A model generated the notes under the pieces. The model did no database searches, was not told the origin of the DNA, and saw only the letters and a program-made list of their open reading frames with translations. Below, in pieces: positions 35,369-43,977 of a DNA stretch of 64,000 bases; position 1 is the stretch's first letter; each line of letters begins with the position of its first letter. The stretch lies in assembly GCA_024236015.1 (NCBI GenBank), contig JACKLK010000003.1, positions 62,001 through 126,000 of the forward strand, read 5' to 3'. A program made the translations under genes and the position numbers. The stretch is from Rhodoferax sp. (GTDB lineage Bacteria; Pseudomonadota; Gammaproteobacteria; Burkholderiales; Burkholderiaceae_C).

Positions 35369-36673
35369 ATGAAATTCAAGCTCGCCCTGGTTGCCTGCGC
35401 GGCAGCCTTCACCCTGTCCGCCCAGGCGCAGACCGAGATCCAATGGTGGCATTCGATGACCGGCGGCCTGAACGACTGGGTCGTCGACCTGGCCAACGGC
35501 TTCAACAACAGCCAGAAGGACTACAAGGTCGTGCCGACCTACAAGGGCTCGTACGACGAGTCCATGACGGCCTCGATCGCCGCCTTCCGGGCCGGCAATG
35601 CACCCCACATCCTGCAGGTGTTCGAGGTCGGTACCGCCACCATGATGGCCGCCAAGGGCGCCATCGTTCCGGTCGGCCAGGTGCTCACCGATGGCGGCTA
35701 CAAGTTCGATCCCAAGGCCTACATCCCGGCGGTGGTCGGGTATTACACCGCGCCCAGCGGCCAGATGCTGAGCTTCCCGTTCAACAGCTCGACGACCGTA
35801 CTGAACTACAACAAGGACCTGTTCAAGAAGGCCGGGCTGGACCCGAACAACCCGCCCAAGACCTGGCCCGAACTGGTGCTGGCCGCCGGCAAGCTCAAGG
35901 CCTCCGGCGTGGCCTGCCCGTTCACGACCAGCTGGCAGACCTGGACCCAGCTCGAGAGCTTCTCGACCTGGCACAACACCTTGTTCGCGACCGAGAACAA
36001 CGGCTTTGGCGGCACCAAGGCGCGCCTGGCGTTCAACAGCCCGCTGCATGTGCGCCACATCGAGAACCTGGCCAACATGGCCAAGCAGGGCCTGTTCCAT
36101 TACCGCGGACGCGGCAACAAGGGCGACGCGCCGTTCTATTCGGGTGAATGCGCGATGGCCACGGCCAGCTCGTCGACCTATGCCAGCATCAAGAAGAACG
36201 CCAAGTTCGAGTTCGGCATCGCACCGCTGCCGTATTACCCCGATGTCCCGGGCGCTCCGCAGAACACCGTCATCGGTGGCGCGTCGTTGTGGGTCATGTC
36301 CGGCAAGCCCAAGGCCGACTACAAGGGTGTGGCGCAGTTCTTCAACTACCTGACCAACGCCGAGATCCAGTCCGAAAGCCACAAGCGCACCGGCTACCTG
36401 CCGATCACCAACGCCTCGTTCGCGCTGACCGAAAAATCCGGCTTCTACTCGCAGAACCCGGGCACCGACACGGCCGTGAACCAGATGATCCGCAAGACCA
36501 CCGACAAGTCGCGCGGCATCCGGCTGGGCAACTTCGTGCAGATCCGCGCCATCATGGAAGAGGAACTCGAGCAGGTCTGGGCCGGCAAGAAGTCCGCCAA
36601 GGAAGCCCTGGATGAAGCCGTCAAGCGCGGCAACGAGCAGCTCGAGCGTTTCCAGCAGGCCAACAAGGGCTGA
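35369..36673 (+). CDS. ugpB: sn-Glycerol-3-phosphate ABC transporter, periplasmic binding protein
   Basis: A 434-residue secreted solute-binding protein. The signal peptide is about 20 residues, ending AQA before QTEIQWWHSM. The segments VPTYKGSYDESM and APHILQVFEVGTATMM are characteristic of UgpB. It delivers glycerol 3-phosphate, or its diesters, to UgpAE. GAGGA at 35358-35362 is a good ribosome binding site for the ATG at 35369. It is the first gene of ugpBAECQ. A 183-bp gap with two stem-loops separates it from ugpA, which probably allows a higher level of the binding protein. Confidence 0.96.
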   Translation: MKFKLALVACAAAFTLSAQAQTEIQWWHSMTGGLNDWVVDLANGFNNSQKDYKVVPTYKGSYDESMTASIAAFRAGNAPHILQVFEVGTATMMAAKGAIVPVGQVLTDGGYKFDPKAYIPAVVGYYTAPSGQMLSFPFNSSTTVLNYNKDLFKKAGLDPNNPPKTWPELVLAAGKLKASGVACPFTTSWQTWTQLESFSTWHNTLFATENNGFGGTKARLAFNSPLHVRHIENLANMAKQGLFHYRGRGNKGDAPFYSGECAMATASSSTYASIKKNAKFEFGIAPLPYYPDVPGAPQNTVIGGASLWVMSGKPKADYKGVAQFFNYLTNAEIQSESHKRTGYLPITNASFALTEKSGFYSQNPGTDTAVNQMIRKTTDKSRGIRLGNFVQIRAIMEEELEQVWAGKKSAKEALDEAVKRGNEQLERFQQANKG

Positions 36674-36685
36674 CCGGCATGAGCC

Positions 36686-36747
36686 GTGCGGATGCCGTGT
36701 CCACGCGGACATCCGCACACCGGCGGTGCCAGGCCATGGCCTGGCAC
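36686..36747 (+). repeat. Two tandem stem-loops between ugpB and ugpA
   Basis: The first has GTGCGGATG (36686-36694) pairing with CATCCGCAC (36710-36718). The second is a perfect 22-bp palindrome with arms GTGCCAGGCCA and TGGCCTGGCAC (36726-36747). Neither is followed by a T-run. Structures in this position, such as those between malE and malF, protect the binding-protein mRNA and lower permease expression. Confidence 0.65.
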
Positions 36748-36856
36748 TGCGGGTCGCGCGGGCCGGGCCCGGGCGTCCGTCATCCGTTTGCGGGTATATT
36801 CCAGTCCCCCGGCCACAGGGCCGGGGCGCACCCAACCCACACCGTGAGCATTTCCC

Positions 36857-37744
36857 TTGACGATTGAAAAGCGCGTCCGCTTCAAGAGCTGGTGGCTGCC
36901 CTGGGCCTTGCTGGCGCCGCAGGTCATCGTCATCGCGGTCTTCTTTTTCTGGCCGGCCGGCCAGGCGCTGGTGCAGTCGCTGCAGCGCCAGGACGCGTTC
37001 GGCATGTCGGTACAGTGGGTCGGGCTCGAGAACTTCGAACGCCTGTGGAACGACCAGAGCTACCTGGCATCGTTCAAGACCACGGCGCTGTTCTCCGTGC
37101 TGGTGGCCGGCTTCGGCCTGCTGCTGGCCCTGACGCTGGCCGTGTTCGCCGACCGCATCATCCGCGGTGCCACCACCTACAAGTTGCTGCTGATCTGGCC
37201 CTATGCGGTCGCGCCCGCCGTGGCCGGGGTGTTGTGGCTGTTCATGTTCGCGCCGTCGATCGGCATCGTCAGTTTTGCGCTGCGCGGCCTCGGCATCGAA
37301 TGGAACCACCTGCTCAACAGCGGGCAGGCGATGACACTGATCGTGATCGCAGCCGTGTGGAAGCAGATCTCCTACAACTTCCTGTTCTTCCTGGCCGGGC
37401 TGCAGTCCATCCCCAAGAGCCTGATCGAGGCCGCGGCCATCGACGGCGCCGGCCCGTGGCGGCGTTTCTGGACCATCATCTTCCCGCTGCTGTCGCCGGT
37501 GACCTTCTTCCTGCTGGTGATCAACGTGGTGTACGCCTTCTTCGACACCTTCGCCATCATCGACGCCGTCACCGAAGGCGGCCCCGGCAAGGACACGGCC
37601 ATCCTGGTCTACAAGGTCTATTACGACGGCTTCAAGGCCCTGGACCTGGGCGGCTCGGCGGCGCAGTCGGTGGTGCTGATGGCCATCGTCATCGTGCTCA
37701 CCGTCGTGCAGTTCCGCTACGTCGAGCGCAAGGTCAACTACTGA
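36857..37744 (+). CDS. ugpA: sn-Glycerol-3-phosphate ABC transporter permease UgpA
   Basis: A 295-residue inner-membrane permease with about six hydrophobic segments and the EAA loop EAAAIDGAGPWRRFWTIIFP near residue 194. The N-terminus FKSWWLPWALLAPQ matches UgpA. The start must be the TTG at 36857: the frame is closed by a stop codon 12 bp upstream and no ATG or GTG precedes the first membrane helix. A GTGAG a few bases upstream is only a weak ribosome binding site. It pairs with UgpE to form the channel. Confidence 0.95.
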   Translation: MTIEKRVRFKSWWLPWALLAPQVIVIAVFFFWPAGQALVQSLQRQDAFGMSVQWVGLENFERLWNDQSYLASFKTTALFSVLVAGFGLLLALTLAVFADRIIRGATTYKLLLIWPYAVAPAVAGVLWLFMFAPSIGIVSFALRGLGIEWNHLLNSGQAMTLIVIAAVWKQISYNFLFFLAGLQSIPKSLIEAAAIDGAGPWRRFWTIIFPLLSPVTFFLLVINVVYAFFDTFAIIDAVTEGGPGKDTAILVYKVYYDGFKALDLGGSAAQSVVLMAIVIVLTVVQFRYVERKVNY

Positions 37745-37760
37745 GGCGCCCGCCACGACC

Positions 37761-38612
37761 ATGATCGAACGCCGCCCCCTGACCACGGCCATTTCCCACC
37801 TCGTGCTGGTGCTCGGGGTGCTGATCGTCGCCTTCCCGCTATACGTGACCTTCGTCGCGTCCACCCATACCGCCCAGGACATCGTCCAGGTGCCGATGCC
37901 GATGCTGCCGGGCAGCCACATGCTCGAGAACTATGCCCATGCCATCCAGGGCACCAGCGACGGCGCGGCGTCCACCGCACCGGTCGGCCGGATGATGGTG
38001 GTGAGTTTCATCACCGCGATGGTGATCGCGGTGGGCAAGATCGCCATCTCCCTGCTGTCGGCCTTCGCCATCGTCTATTTCCGGTTTCCCGGACGCATGT
38101 TCTTCTTCTGGGCCATCTTCGTCACGCTGATGCTGCCGGTGGAGGTGCGCATCGGCCCGACCTACCAGGTCGTCAGCGACCTGGGCATGCTCAACAGTTA
38201 TGCCGGCCTGACCGTGCCGCTGATCGCCTCGGCGACCGCCACCTTCCTGTTCCGCCAATTCTTCCTGACCGTGCCCGACGAACTGGTCGAGGCCGCGCGG
38301 GTCGACGGCGCCGGTCCGCTGCGTTTCTTCAAGGACGTGCTGATCCCGTTGTCCAGTACCAGCATTGCGGCGCTGTTCGTGATCCAGTTCATCTACGGCT
38401 GGAACCAGTACCTGTGGCCGCTGCTGGTGACCACCAGCGAGGACATGTATCCGGTGGTCATGGGTATCAAGCGCATGATCTCCGGCGGCGACGCGGCCAA
38501 CGAATGGAACATCGTCATGGCCACCGCCATCCTGGCCATGATTCCGCCGGCGCTGGTGGTGCTGCTGATGCAGAAATGGTTCATCAAGGGCTTGGTCGAC
38601 GCGGAAAAATAG
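37761..38612 (+). CDS. ugpE: sn-Glycerol-3-phosphate ABC transporter permease UgpE
   Basis: A 283-residue permease with six predicted membrane segments. The EAA loop EAARVDGAGPLRFFKDVLIP is near residue 178, and the conserved FIYGWNQYLWPLL follows near 209. The N-terminus MIERRPLTTAISHLVL matches UgpE. It follows ugpA by 16 bp and precedes ugpC by 21 bp. Confidence 0.96.
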   Translation: MIERRPLTTAISHLVLVLGVLIVAFPLYVTFVASTHTAQDIVQVPMPMLPGSHMLENYAHAIQGTSDGAASTAPVGRMMVVSFITAMVIAVGKIAISLLSAFAIVYFRFPGRMFFFWAIFVTLMLPVEVRIGPTYQVVSDLGMLNSYAGLTVPLIASATATFLFRQFFLTVPDELVEAARVDGAGPLRFFKDVLIPLSSTSIAALFVIQFIYGWNQYLWPLLVTTSEDMYPVVMGIKRMISGGDAANEWNIVMATAILAMIPPALVVLLMQKWFIKGLVDAEK

Positions 38613-38633
38613 ACGCATTAGGCAGACACGGAC

Positions 38634-39650
38634 ATGGCATCAGTACAACTCAAGAACGTCATCAAGCGCTACGGACACGGCAAGACCGCCAACCAGGTGA
38701 TCCACGGGGTCAACGTGGACATCGGCGACGGTGAATTCATCGTCATCGTCGGCCCGTCGGGCTGCGGCAAATCCACGCTGCTGCGCATGGTCGCCGGGCT
38801 GGAGGACATCAGCGACGGCGAGATCTCGATCGGCGGACGCGTCGTGAACAAGCTCGAGCCGGCCGAACGCGACATCGCGATGGTGTTCCAGAACTACGCG
38901 CTGTATCCGCACATGAGCGTGTTCGACAACATGGCCTACGGCCTGAAGATCGCCAAGGTGCCGATCGACGAGATCCGCGCGCGGGTCGACAAGGCCGCCG
39001 GCATCCTCGAGCTCGGGCCCTACCTGCAGCGCAAGCCGCGCGAGCTCTCCGGCGGGCAGCGCCAGCGCGTGGCCATGGGCCGGGCCATCGTGCGCCAGCC
39101 CCAGGTGTTCCTGTTCGATGAACCGCTGAGCAACCTGGACGCGAAGCTGCGTGCCCAGACCCGGCTCGAGATCCAGAAGCTGCACCGCGAACTGGGCATC
39201 ACCTCGTTGTTCGTCACGCACGACCAGGTCGAGGCCATGACGCTGGCCCAGCGCATGATGGTCATGAACGCCGGCGTGATGGAGCAGTTCGGCACGCCGG
39301 AAGAGGTCTATACCCGGCCGGCCACCACCTTCGTTGCCAGCTTCATCGGTTCGCCGCCGATGAACCTGCTGTGGGACGCGCCGCAACACAAGCCGGGCAC
39401 CATCGTCGGCATCCGTCCGGAACACCTGGACGTGACCGATACCGGCTGGGCACTGCAGGTCGAGGCGGTCGAGATGCTGGGCGCCGAGCGCCTGGTCTAC
39501 GGCCGCTGGTCGCACGGTGCGGGCAAGGAAGTGGTCATCGTGCGCACGGAAGAATCGCAGCCGGTGCCCGCGCTGGGCACGACCATCCACGTGACGCCGC
39601 GCCCGGACCGCCTGCACACCTTCGACGCATCCACCGGCAAACGCATCTGA
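38634..39650 (+). CDS. ugpC: sn-Glycerol-3-phosphate ABC transporter ATP-binding protein UgpC
   Basis: A 338-residue MalK-type ATPase. Walker A GPSGCGKS is at 40-47, the signature LSGGQRQR near 139, Walker B FLFDEPLSNLD near 158 and the switch histidine in VTHDQ near 195. The C-terminal OB-type regulatory domain (from about 240) includes GIRPEHLDV. It powers UgpAE. The last base of its stop codon is the first base of the ugpQ ATG. Confidence 0.96.
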   Translation: MASVQLKNVIKRYGHGKTANQVIHGVNVDIGDGEFIVIVGPSGCGKSTLLRMVAGLEDISDGEISIGGRVVNKLEPAERDIAMVFQNYALYPHMSVFDNMAYGLKIAKVPIDEIRARVDKAAGILELGPYLQRKPRELSGGQRQRVAMGRAIVRQPQVFLFDEPLSNLDAKLRAQTRLEIQKLHRELGITSLFVTHDQVEAMTLAQRMMVMNAGVMEQFGTPEEVYTRPATTFVASFIGSPPMNLLWDAPQHKPGTIVGIRPEHLDVTDTGWALQVEAVEMLGAERLVYGRWSHGAGKEVVIVRTEESQPVPALGTTIHVTPRPDRLHTFDASTGKRI

Positions 39651-40387
39651 TGGCAACGCCCTGGCCGTACCCGCGCTGGATCGCGCACCGGGGTGCCGGC
39701 AAGCTGGCTCCGGAAAACACGCTGGCGGCATTCCGGCTGGGCGCCCATCACGGGTACCGCATGTTCGAATGCGACGTCAAGCTCAGCCGCGACGGCGTGC
39801 CTTTCCTGATGCACGACGCGACGCTGAACCGCACGACGAACGGCTCCGGCACCGGTGGCGCACACGACTGGCTCGCGCTCTCGCAACTGGACGCCGGCGG
39901 ATGGCATTCGCGCCAGTTCGCGGGCGAGACCTTGCCGACGCTGGACAACATCGCCCGATACTGCCGGGCCAACGGCCATCACCTGAACATCGAGATCAAG
40001 CCGACGCCGGGCGTGGAAACCGAGACCGGTGCCGTGGTCGCGCGGCAGGCGGCACGCTTGTGGCAGGGCGCGGACACCCCGCCCCTGTTGACCTCGTTCG
40101 CCGTCGATGCGCTGCAGGCGGCGCAGGCCAGCGTGCCGGAGTTGCCACGCGGCCTGCTGCTGGACAGCATGCGTGCGGACTGGTTGGCCGTGGCGCAGCG
40201 CCTGGCATGCGTCGCCGTGGTCTGCAACCATGGCCTGTGGGACGCCGCCACCGTGGCCGCGGCACATGGCGCCGGCCTGCGTTGCCTGAGCTACACGGTC
40301 AACGACGAATGGGCGGCGCAGCGCCTGCTCGACCTGGGCACGGACGGCATCATCACCGACCGGGTCGACCTGTTCCCGCCCGCCTGA
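39650..40387 (+). CDS. ugpQ: Glycerophosphodiester phosphodiesterase UgpQ
   Basis: A 245-residue cytoplasmic GDPD-fold enzyme that cleaves glycerophosphodiesters to glycerol 3-phosphate and an alcohol. Catalytic and metal positions are visible: H13 (IAHRGAGKLAPENT), E40 and D42 (FECDVKLSRDG), and H55 (LMHDATLNRTT). It overlaps ugpC by one base and closes the uptake operon, supplying phosphate and carbon from imported diesters. Confidence 0.95.
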   Translation: MATPWPYPRWIAHRGAGKLAPENTLAAFRLGAHHGYRMFECDVKLSRDGVPFLMHDATLNRTTNGSGTGGAHDWLALSQLDAGGWHSRQFAGETLPTLDNIARYCRANGHHLNIEIKPTPGVETETGAVVARQAARLWQGADTPPLLTSFAVDALQAAQASVPELPRGLLLDSMRADWLAVAQRLACVAVVCNHGLWDAATVAAAHGAGLRCLSYTVNDEWAAQRLLDLGTDGIITDRVDLFPPA

Positions 40388-40396
40388 ATCCCGGCC

Positions 40397-41122
40397 ATGG
40401 ACACAGCGCCATTCGCGCCACCGGCGATGCGGATGCTGTTGCTGAGCAACTCCCGCGATCCGTCCGGCAACTACCTGGTGCATGCGCGTTCGGCCTGGAG
40501 CGAGATCGCCCGGGGCTGCAGGACTGCCCTGTTCTTCCCGTTTGCCGGCACCACCATGGGCTGGGACGACTACCTTGCGCTGGTGCGCGAGGCGCTGGCT
40601 GCGCTGCAACTGGACATCCGTGGCGCCCACCACTGTGACGCGCCCGCCACCGCAGTGGCCCAGGCCGACCTGCTGCTCGTCGGCGGCGGCAACACGTTCC
40701 GCCTGTTGCACGAGCTGCGCCGGCGCGGCTGGCTCGCGCCGATCCGGCACGCCGTATGCAACGGAAAACCCTACGTCGGCTGGAGTGCGGGCACGGTGGT
40801 CGCGACGCCATCGATCGCAACCACCAACGACATGCCCATCATCGACCCGGGCGGCCTGGAGGCGCTAGGCGTGTTCCCGCTGCAGGTCAACGCCCACTAT
40901 CACGATGCCCTTCCGCCAGGCCATCAGGGCGAAAGCCGACGGCAACGCATTGCCGAATACCTGGTGCTGCATCCCGGAGCCACGGTGCTGGGCTTGCCCG
41001 AAGGCAACTGGATCGAGGTCCGCGACGGACAATGCCACTTGTGCGGGCCCCATCCGACCTGGCTGTTCCGGTCCGGGATCGATCCGGTGGCACTGGGGCA
41101 GGGCCTGCTGCCAGCGGCCTGA
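40397..41122 (+). CDS. pepE: Dipeptidase E (alpha-aspartyl dipeptidase, S51)
   Basis: A 241-residue cytoplasmic peptidase specific for Asp-X dipeptides. The residues S130 (in GWSAGT), D145 and H167 (in NAHYHD) have the spacings 15 and 37 found in the PepE catalytic set, and GGGNTF at 96-101 is conserved. It starts 9 bp after ugpQ, so it may be read from the ugp transcript although its role is unrelated. Confidence 0.93.
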   Translation: MDTAPFAPPAMRMLLLSNSRDPSGNYLVHARSAWSEIARGCRTALFFPFAGTTMGWDDYLALVREALAALQLDIRGAHHCDAPATAVAQADLLLVGGGNTFRLLHELRRRGWLAPIRHAVCNGKPYVGWSAGTVVATPSIATTNDMPIIDPGGLEALGVFPLQVNAHYHDALPPGHQGESRRQRIAEYLVLHPGATVLGLPEGNWIEVRDGQCHLCGPHPTWLFRSGIDPVALGQGLLPAA

Positions 41123-41176
41123 TGCCGCGCCGCCACCCGCATGAAGGCCTTGCAGCCGCGGCACCGGCACCGGAAT

Positions 41177-41455
41177 TCAGGTTCGCCAGGCCTTGAGCAG
41201 CATCCACTGGGTGGATGCGCCTGCAACCGCCATCGCCAGGTAGGTGAGCATCTTTCCGTCGCGCTCGAACCACACCAGGCCGACCAGCAGCACAGCGGCG
41301 TTGACCACCGTCAACACCAGCATGTTCGACACCAGGCCGAGCGCGGCGCCACGGCCCATGGACGTCCAGCGAACGCACAATGGCAGCAGCATGGCCAGTG
41401 CGAGGGCCGGCAGCAGGAAGTTGAACAGGTGATTGATCAGACCGAAAACACCCAT
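41177..41455 (-). CDS. Small hydrophobic membrane protein of unknown function
   Basis: A 92-residue protein with three hydrophobic stretches (about 2-25, 36-58 and 63-85) separated by short charged loops. It is divergent from hemA and converges with pepE. I do not recognise a named family beyond small integral membrane proteins. A longer start at 41509 would run into hemA and is unlikely. The AT-rich segment at 41468-41475 could serve as the -10 for both this gene and hemA. Confidence 0.75.
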   Translation of the reverse strand: MGVFGLINHLFNFLLPALALAMLLPLCVRWTSMGRGAALGLVSNMLVLTVVNAAVLLVGLVWFERDGKMLTYLAMAVAGASTQWMLLKAWRT

Positions 41456-41467
41456 GGTGGCCCGAAT

Positions 41468-41475
41468 TTTATAAT
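41468..41475 (+). promoter_or_regulatory. Candidate shared -10 region between hemA and the membrane-protein gene
   Basis: TATAAT (41470-41475) is a perfect -10 for hemA, 18 bp before its ATG. On the other strand the same bases give TATAAA (41473 to 41468) pointing at the membrane-protein gene. No strong -35 is visible in either direction. Confidence 0.5.
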
Positions 41476-41493
41476 CGGCACAAATTCGTTCGT

Positions 41494-42753
41494 ATGGCAG
41501 TCTGGGCATTAGGCATCAACCACACCACCGCGCCGCTGGATCTGCGCGGTCGGCTGGCGTTCGCCGGTGAACAGATCGAGCCGACCCTGCATGCCTTGCG
41601 CAAGTCGCTGCCCCGGCCGCCGGAGGCGGCCATCGTGTCCACCTGCAACCGGACCGAGATCTACTGCGCCGGCGAGCGCCCCGAGTTCGAGCCGGCATTG
41701 GATTGGCTGGCACGGGCAGGCGGGGTTTCCGGTTCGGTGCTGCGTTCGCACAGCTACATGCTGGAGAACGGGCCGGTCGCGCGCCACGCCTTCCGCGTCG
41801 CCAGCGGCCTGGACTCCATGGTGCTGGGCGAACCCCAGATCCTGGGTCAGCTCAAGGAGGCGGTCCGGGTCGCCCAGCAGGCCGGTTCCCTGGGCGCAAC
41901 GCTGAGCCAGATGTTCCAGCGCTCGTTCGCCGTTGCCAAGGAGGTACGGACCTCGACCGAGATCGGCGCCCATTCCATCAGCATGGCGGCCGCGACGGTT
42001 CGCCTGGCGGCCCAGTTGTTCGAGGACCTGGGCGAGGTGAAGGTGCTGTTCGTCGGTGCCGGCGACATGATCGAACTGTGTGCGACCCATTTCGCGGCGC
42101 GCCAGCCCAAGTCCATGACCGTCGCCAACCGCACCCTGGAGCGCGGCGAGAAGCTGGCGGCCCAGCTCGACGGAACGGTGATGCGGCTGGCCGACCTGCC
42201 CGAGCGGCTGCACGAGTTCGACGCCGTCATCAGCTGCACGGCCAGCTCGTTGCCGATCATCGGCCTGGGCGCCGTGGAGCGGGCGCTCAAGCGCCGGCGG
42301 CACCGGCCCATGTTCATGGTCGACCTGGCCGTGCCGCAGGACATCGAGCCCGAGGTCAAGGACCTGCAGGACATCTACCTGTACACCGTCGACGACCTGG
42401 CCCATGTCGTGCAGACCGGGCGCGCCAACCGGCAGGCCGCGGTGGCGCAGGCCGAGGCCATCATCGACGCGGGCGTGCAGAGCTTCATGCACTGGATCGA
42501 CCAGCGCGGATCGGTGCCGCTGATCCAGCAGCTCAACGCCCAGGCCGACGAATGGCGCGCGCTCGAGATCGCGCGCGCCCGCAAGCTGCTGGCCCGCGGC
42601 GAAAACATCGACGCCGTGCTCGACGCCTTGTCGCGCGGACTGACGCAGAAGATGCTGCACGGCGCCATGGCGGAGCTGCGCACCGCAGATGCCGACGCGC
42701 GCCGCCAGGCCAGCTCGGCGGTCCAGCACTTCTTCCTGCGCAAGGAACGTTAG
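41494..42753 (+). CDS. hemA: Glutamyl-tRNA reductase
   Basis: A 419-residue enzyme that reduces glutamyl-tRNA to glutamate-1-semialdehyde, the first committed step of C5 tetrapyrrole synthesis. GINHTTAPLDLR is at 7-18, the catalytic cysteine C51 is in STCNRTEIY, and the NADPH domain contains LFVGAGDMIELCATHFA. A helical dimerisation domain ends the chain. The ATG at 41494 follows a TATAAT element. prfA and prmC follow on the same strand, a widespread bacterial order. Confidence 0.97.
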   Translation: MAVWALGINHTTAPLDLRGRLAFAGEQIEPTLHALRKSLPRPPEAAIVSTCNRTEIYCAGERPEFEPALDWLARAGGVSGSVLRSHSYMLENGPVARHAFRVASGLDSMVLGEPQILGQLKEAVRVAQQAGSLGATLSQMFQRSFAVAKEVRTSTEIGAHSISMAAATVRLAAQLFEDLGEVKVLFVGAGDMIELCATHFAARQPKSMTVANRTLERGEKLAAQLDGTVMRLADLPERLHEFDAVISCTASSLPIIGLGAVERALKRRRHRPMFMVDLAVPQDIEPEVKDLQDIYLYTVDDLAHVVQTGRANRQAAVAQAEAIIDAGVQSFMHWIDQRGSVPLIQQLNAQADEWRALEIARARKLLARGENIDAVLDALSRGLTQKMLHGAMAELRTADADARRQASSAVQHFFLRKER

Positions 42754-42876
42754 CTGCGCACGCGGTCCGTGGCAGCCGTGCCCGACGGGTGCCGCCCGCC
42801 CTGGCCCCGTGCCGGGCCCCGGAACCCCTGCCGAACGCCGGTGCGATGCGCCGATCGGCACACTTGATCGACGACG

Positions 42877-43977
42877 ATGAAAGCCTTCTTCCGACAACAA
42901 CTGGACCGCTATGCGGACCGCCTGGGCGAGCTGGAATTCCTGCTCTCGCGCGAGGACATCATGCAGGACATGGACCAGTTCCTGTCCCTGTCGCGCGAAC
43001 ACGCCGAGGTCGGTGCCGTGGCGGGCCGCTGGGCACGGTATCGCCAGCGCGAATCCGACCTCCAGCACGGCCGCGAACTGCTGGAGAGCTCCGCCCAGGA
43101 CGCCGACATGGCGGCGATGGCCCAGGAGGAGGTCGACGCCGCCGGGGCGGAGCTCGCCCAGCTGGAGACCGAGCTGCAACGCATGCTGCTGCCCAAGGAC
43201 CCGGACGACACCCGCAACGCCTTCCTCGAGATCCGCGCCGGCACCGGCGGCGACGAGTCGGCGCTGTTCGCCGGCGACCTGCTGCGCATGTACGTGCGGT
43301 ATTGCGAACGTCGCGGCTGGAAGACCGAGATCATCAGCGAATCGGAGTCGGAACTCGGGGGCTACAAGGAGGTGGTGCTGCGCATCGTCGGCGACGGTGC
43401 ATATGGCGCGCTCAAGTTCGAATCCGGCGGGCACCGGGTGCAGCGGGTGCCGGCAACCGAGACCCAGGGCCGTATCCACACCAGCGCCTGCACGGTGGCA
43501 GTGCTGGCCGAGCCGGACGAATCGGTCGCGGTCCAGATCAATCCGGCCGACCTGCGCATCGACACCTACCGCGCCAGCGGTGCGGGCGGGCAACACATCA
43601 ACAAGACCGATTCGGCGGTGCGCATCACCCACCTGCCCACCGGCATCGTCGCCGAGTGCCAGGACGACCGCAGCCAGCACCGCAACAAGGCACGTGCGTT
43701 GCAGGTGTTGTCCGCGCGCATCCAGGAGAAGGACCGCGCCGAACGCGCGGCCCGCGACGCCGCGCAGCGCAAGAGCCTGATCGGCAGCGGCGACCGCAGC
43801 GACCGGATCCGCACCTACAACTTCCCGCAGGGCCGGCTCACCGACCACCGCATCAACCTGACCCTGTACAAATTGACCAACATCATCGAGGGCGACCTCG
43901 ACGATGTCGTCCAGGCGCTGCAGGCGGCCCAGGCGGCCGAACAGCTCGCGGCCCTGGAACTCGGGGCGACGGCATGA
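42877..43977 (+). CDS. prfA: Peptide chain release factor 1
   Basis: A 366-residue class I release factor reading UAA and UAG. The codon-recognition PxT motif is VPATETQGRIHTSA and the peptidyl-hydrolysis GGQ motif is at 237-239 (SGAGGQHINKTDSAV). The glutamine of GGQ is the target of PrmC methylation; the prmC gene lies just downstream. The stop codon overlaps an ATG (ATGA at 43974) that opens a small repeat-encoded ORF between the two genes. Confidence 0.98.
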   Translation: MKAFFRQQLDRYADRLGELEFLLSREDIMQDMDQFLSLSREHAEVGAVAGRWARYRQRESDLQHGRELLESSAQDADMAAMAQEEVDAAGAELAQLETELQRMLLPKDPDDTRNAFLEIRAGTGGDESALFAGDLLRMYVRYCERRGWKTEIISESESELGGYKEVVLRIVGDGAYGALKFESGGHRVQRVPATETQGRIHTSACTVAVLAEPDESVAVQINPADLRIDTYRASGAGGQHINKTDSAVRITHLPTGIVAECQDDRSQHRNKARALQVLSARIQEKDRAERAARDAAQRKSLIGSGDRSDRIRTYNFPQGRLTDHRINLTLYKLTNIIEGDLDDVVQALQAAQAAEQLAALELGATA

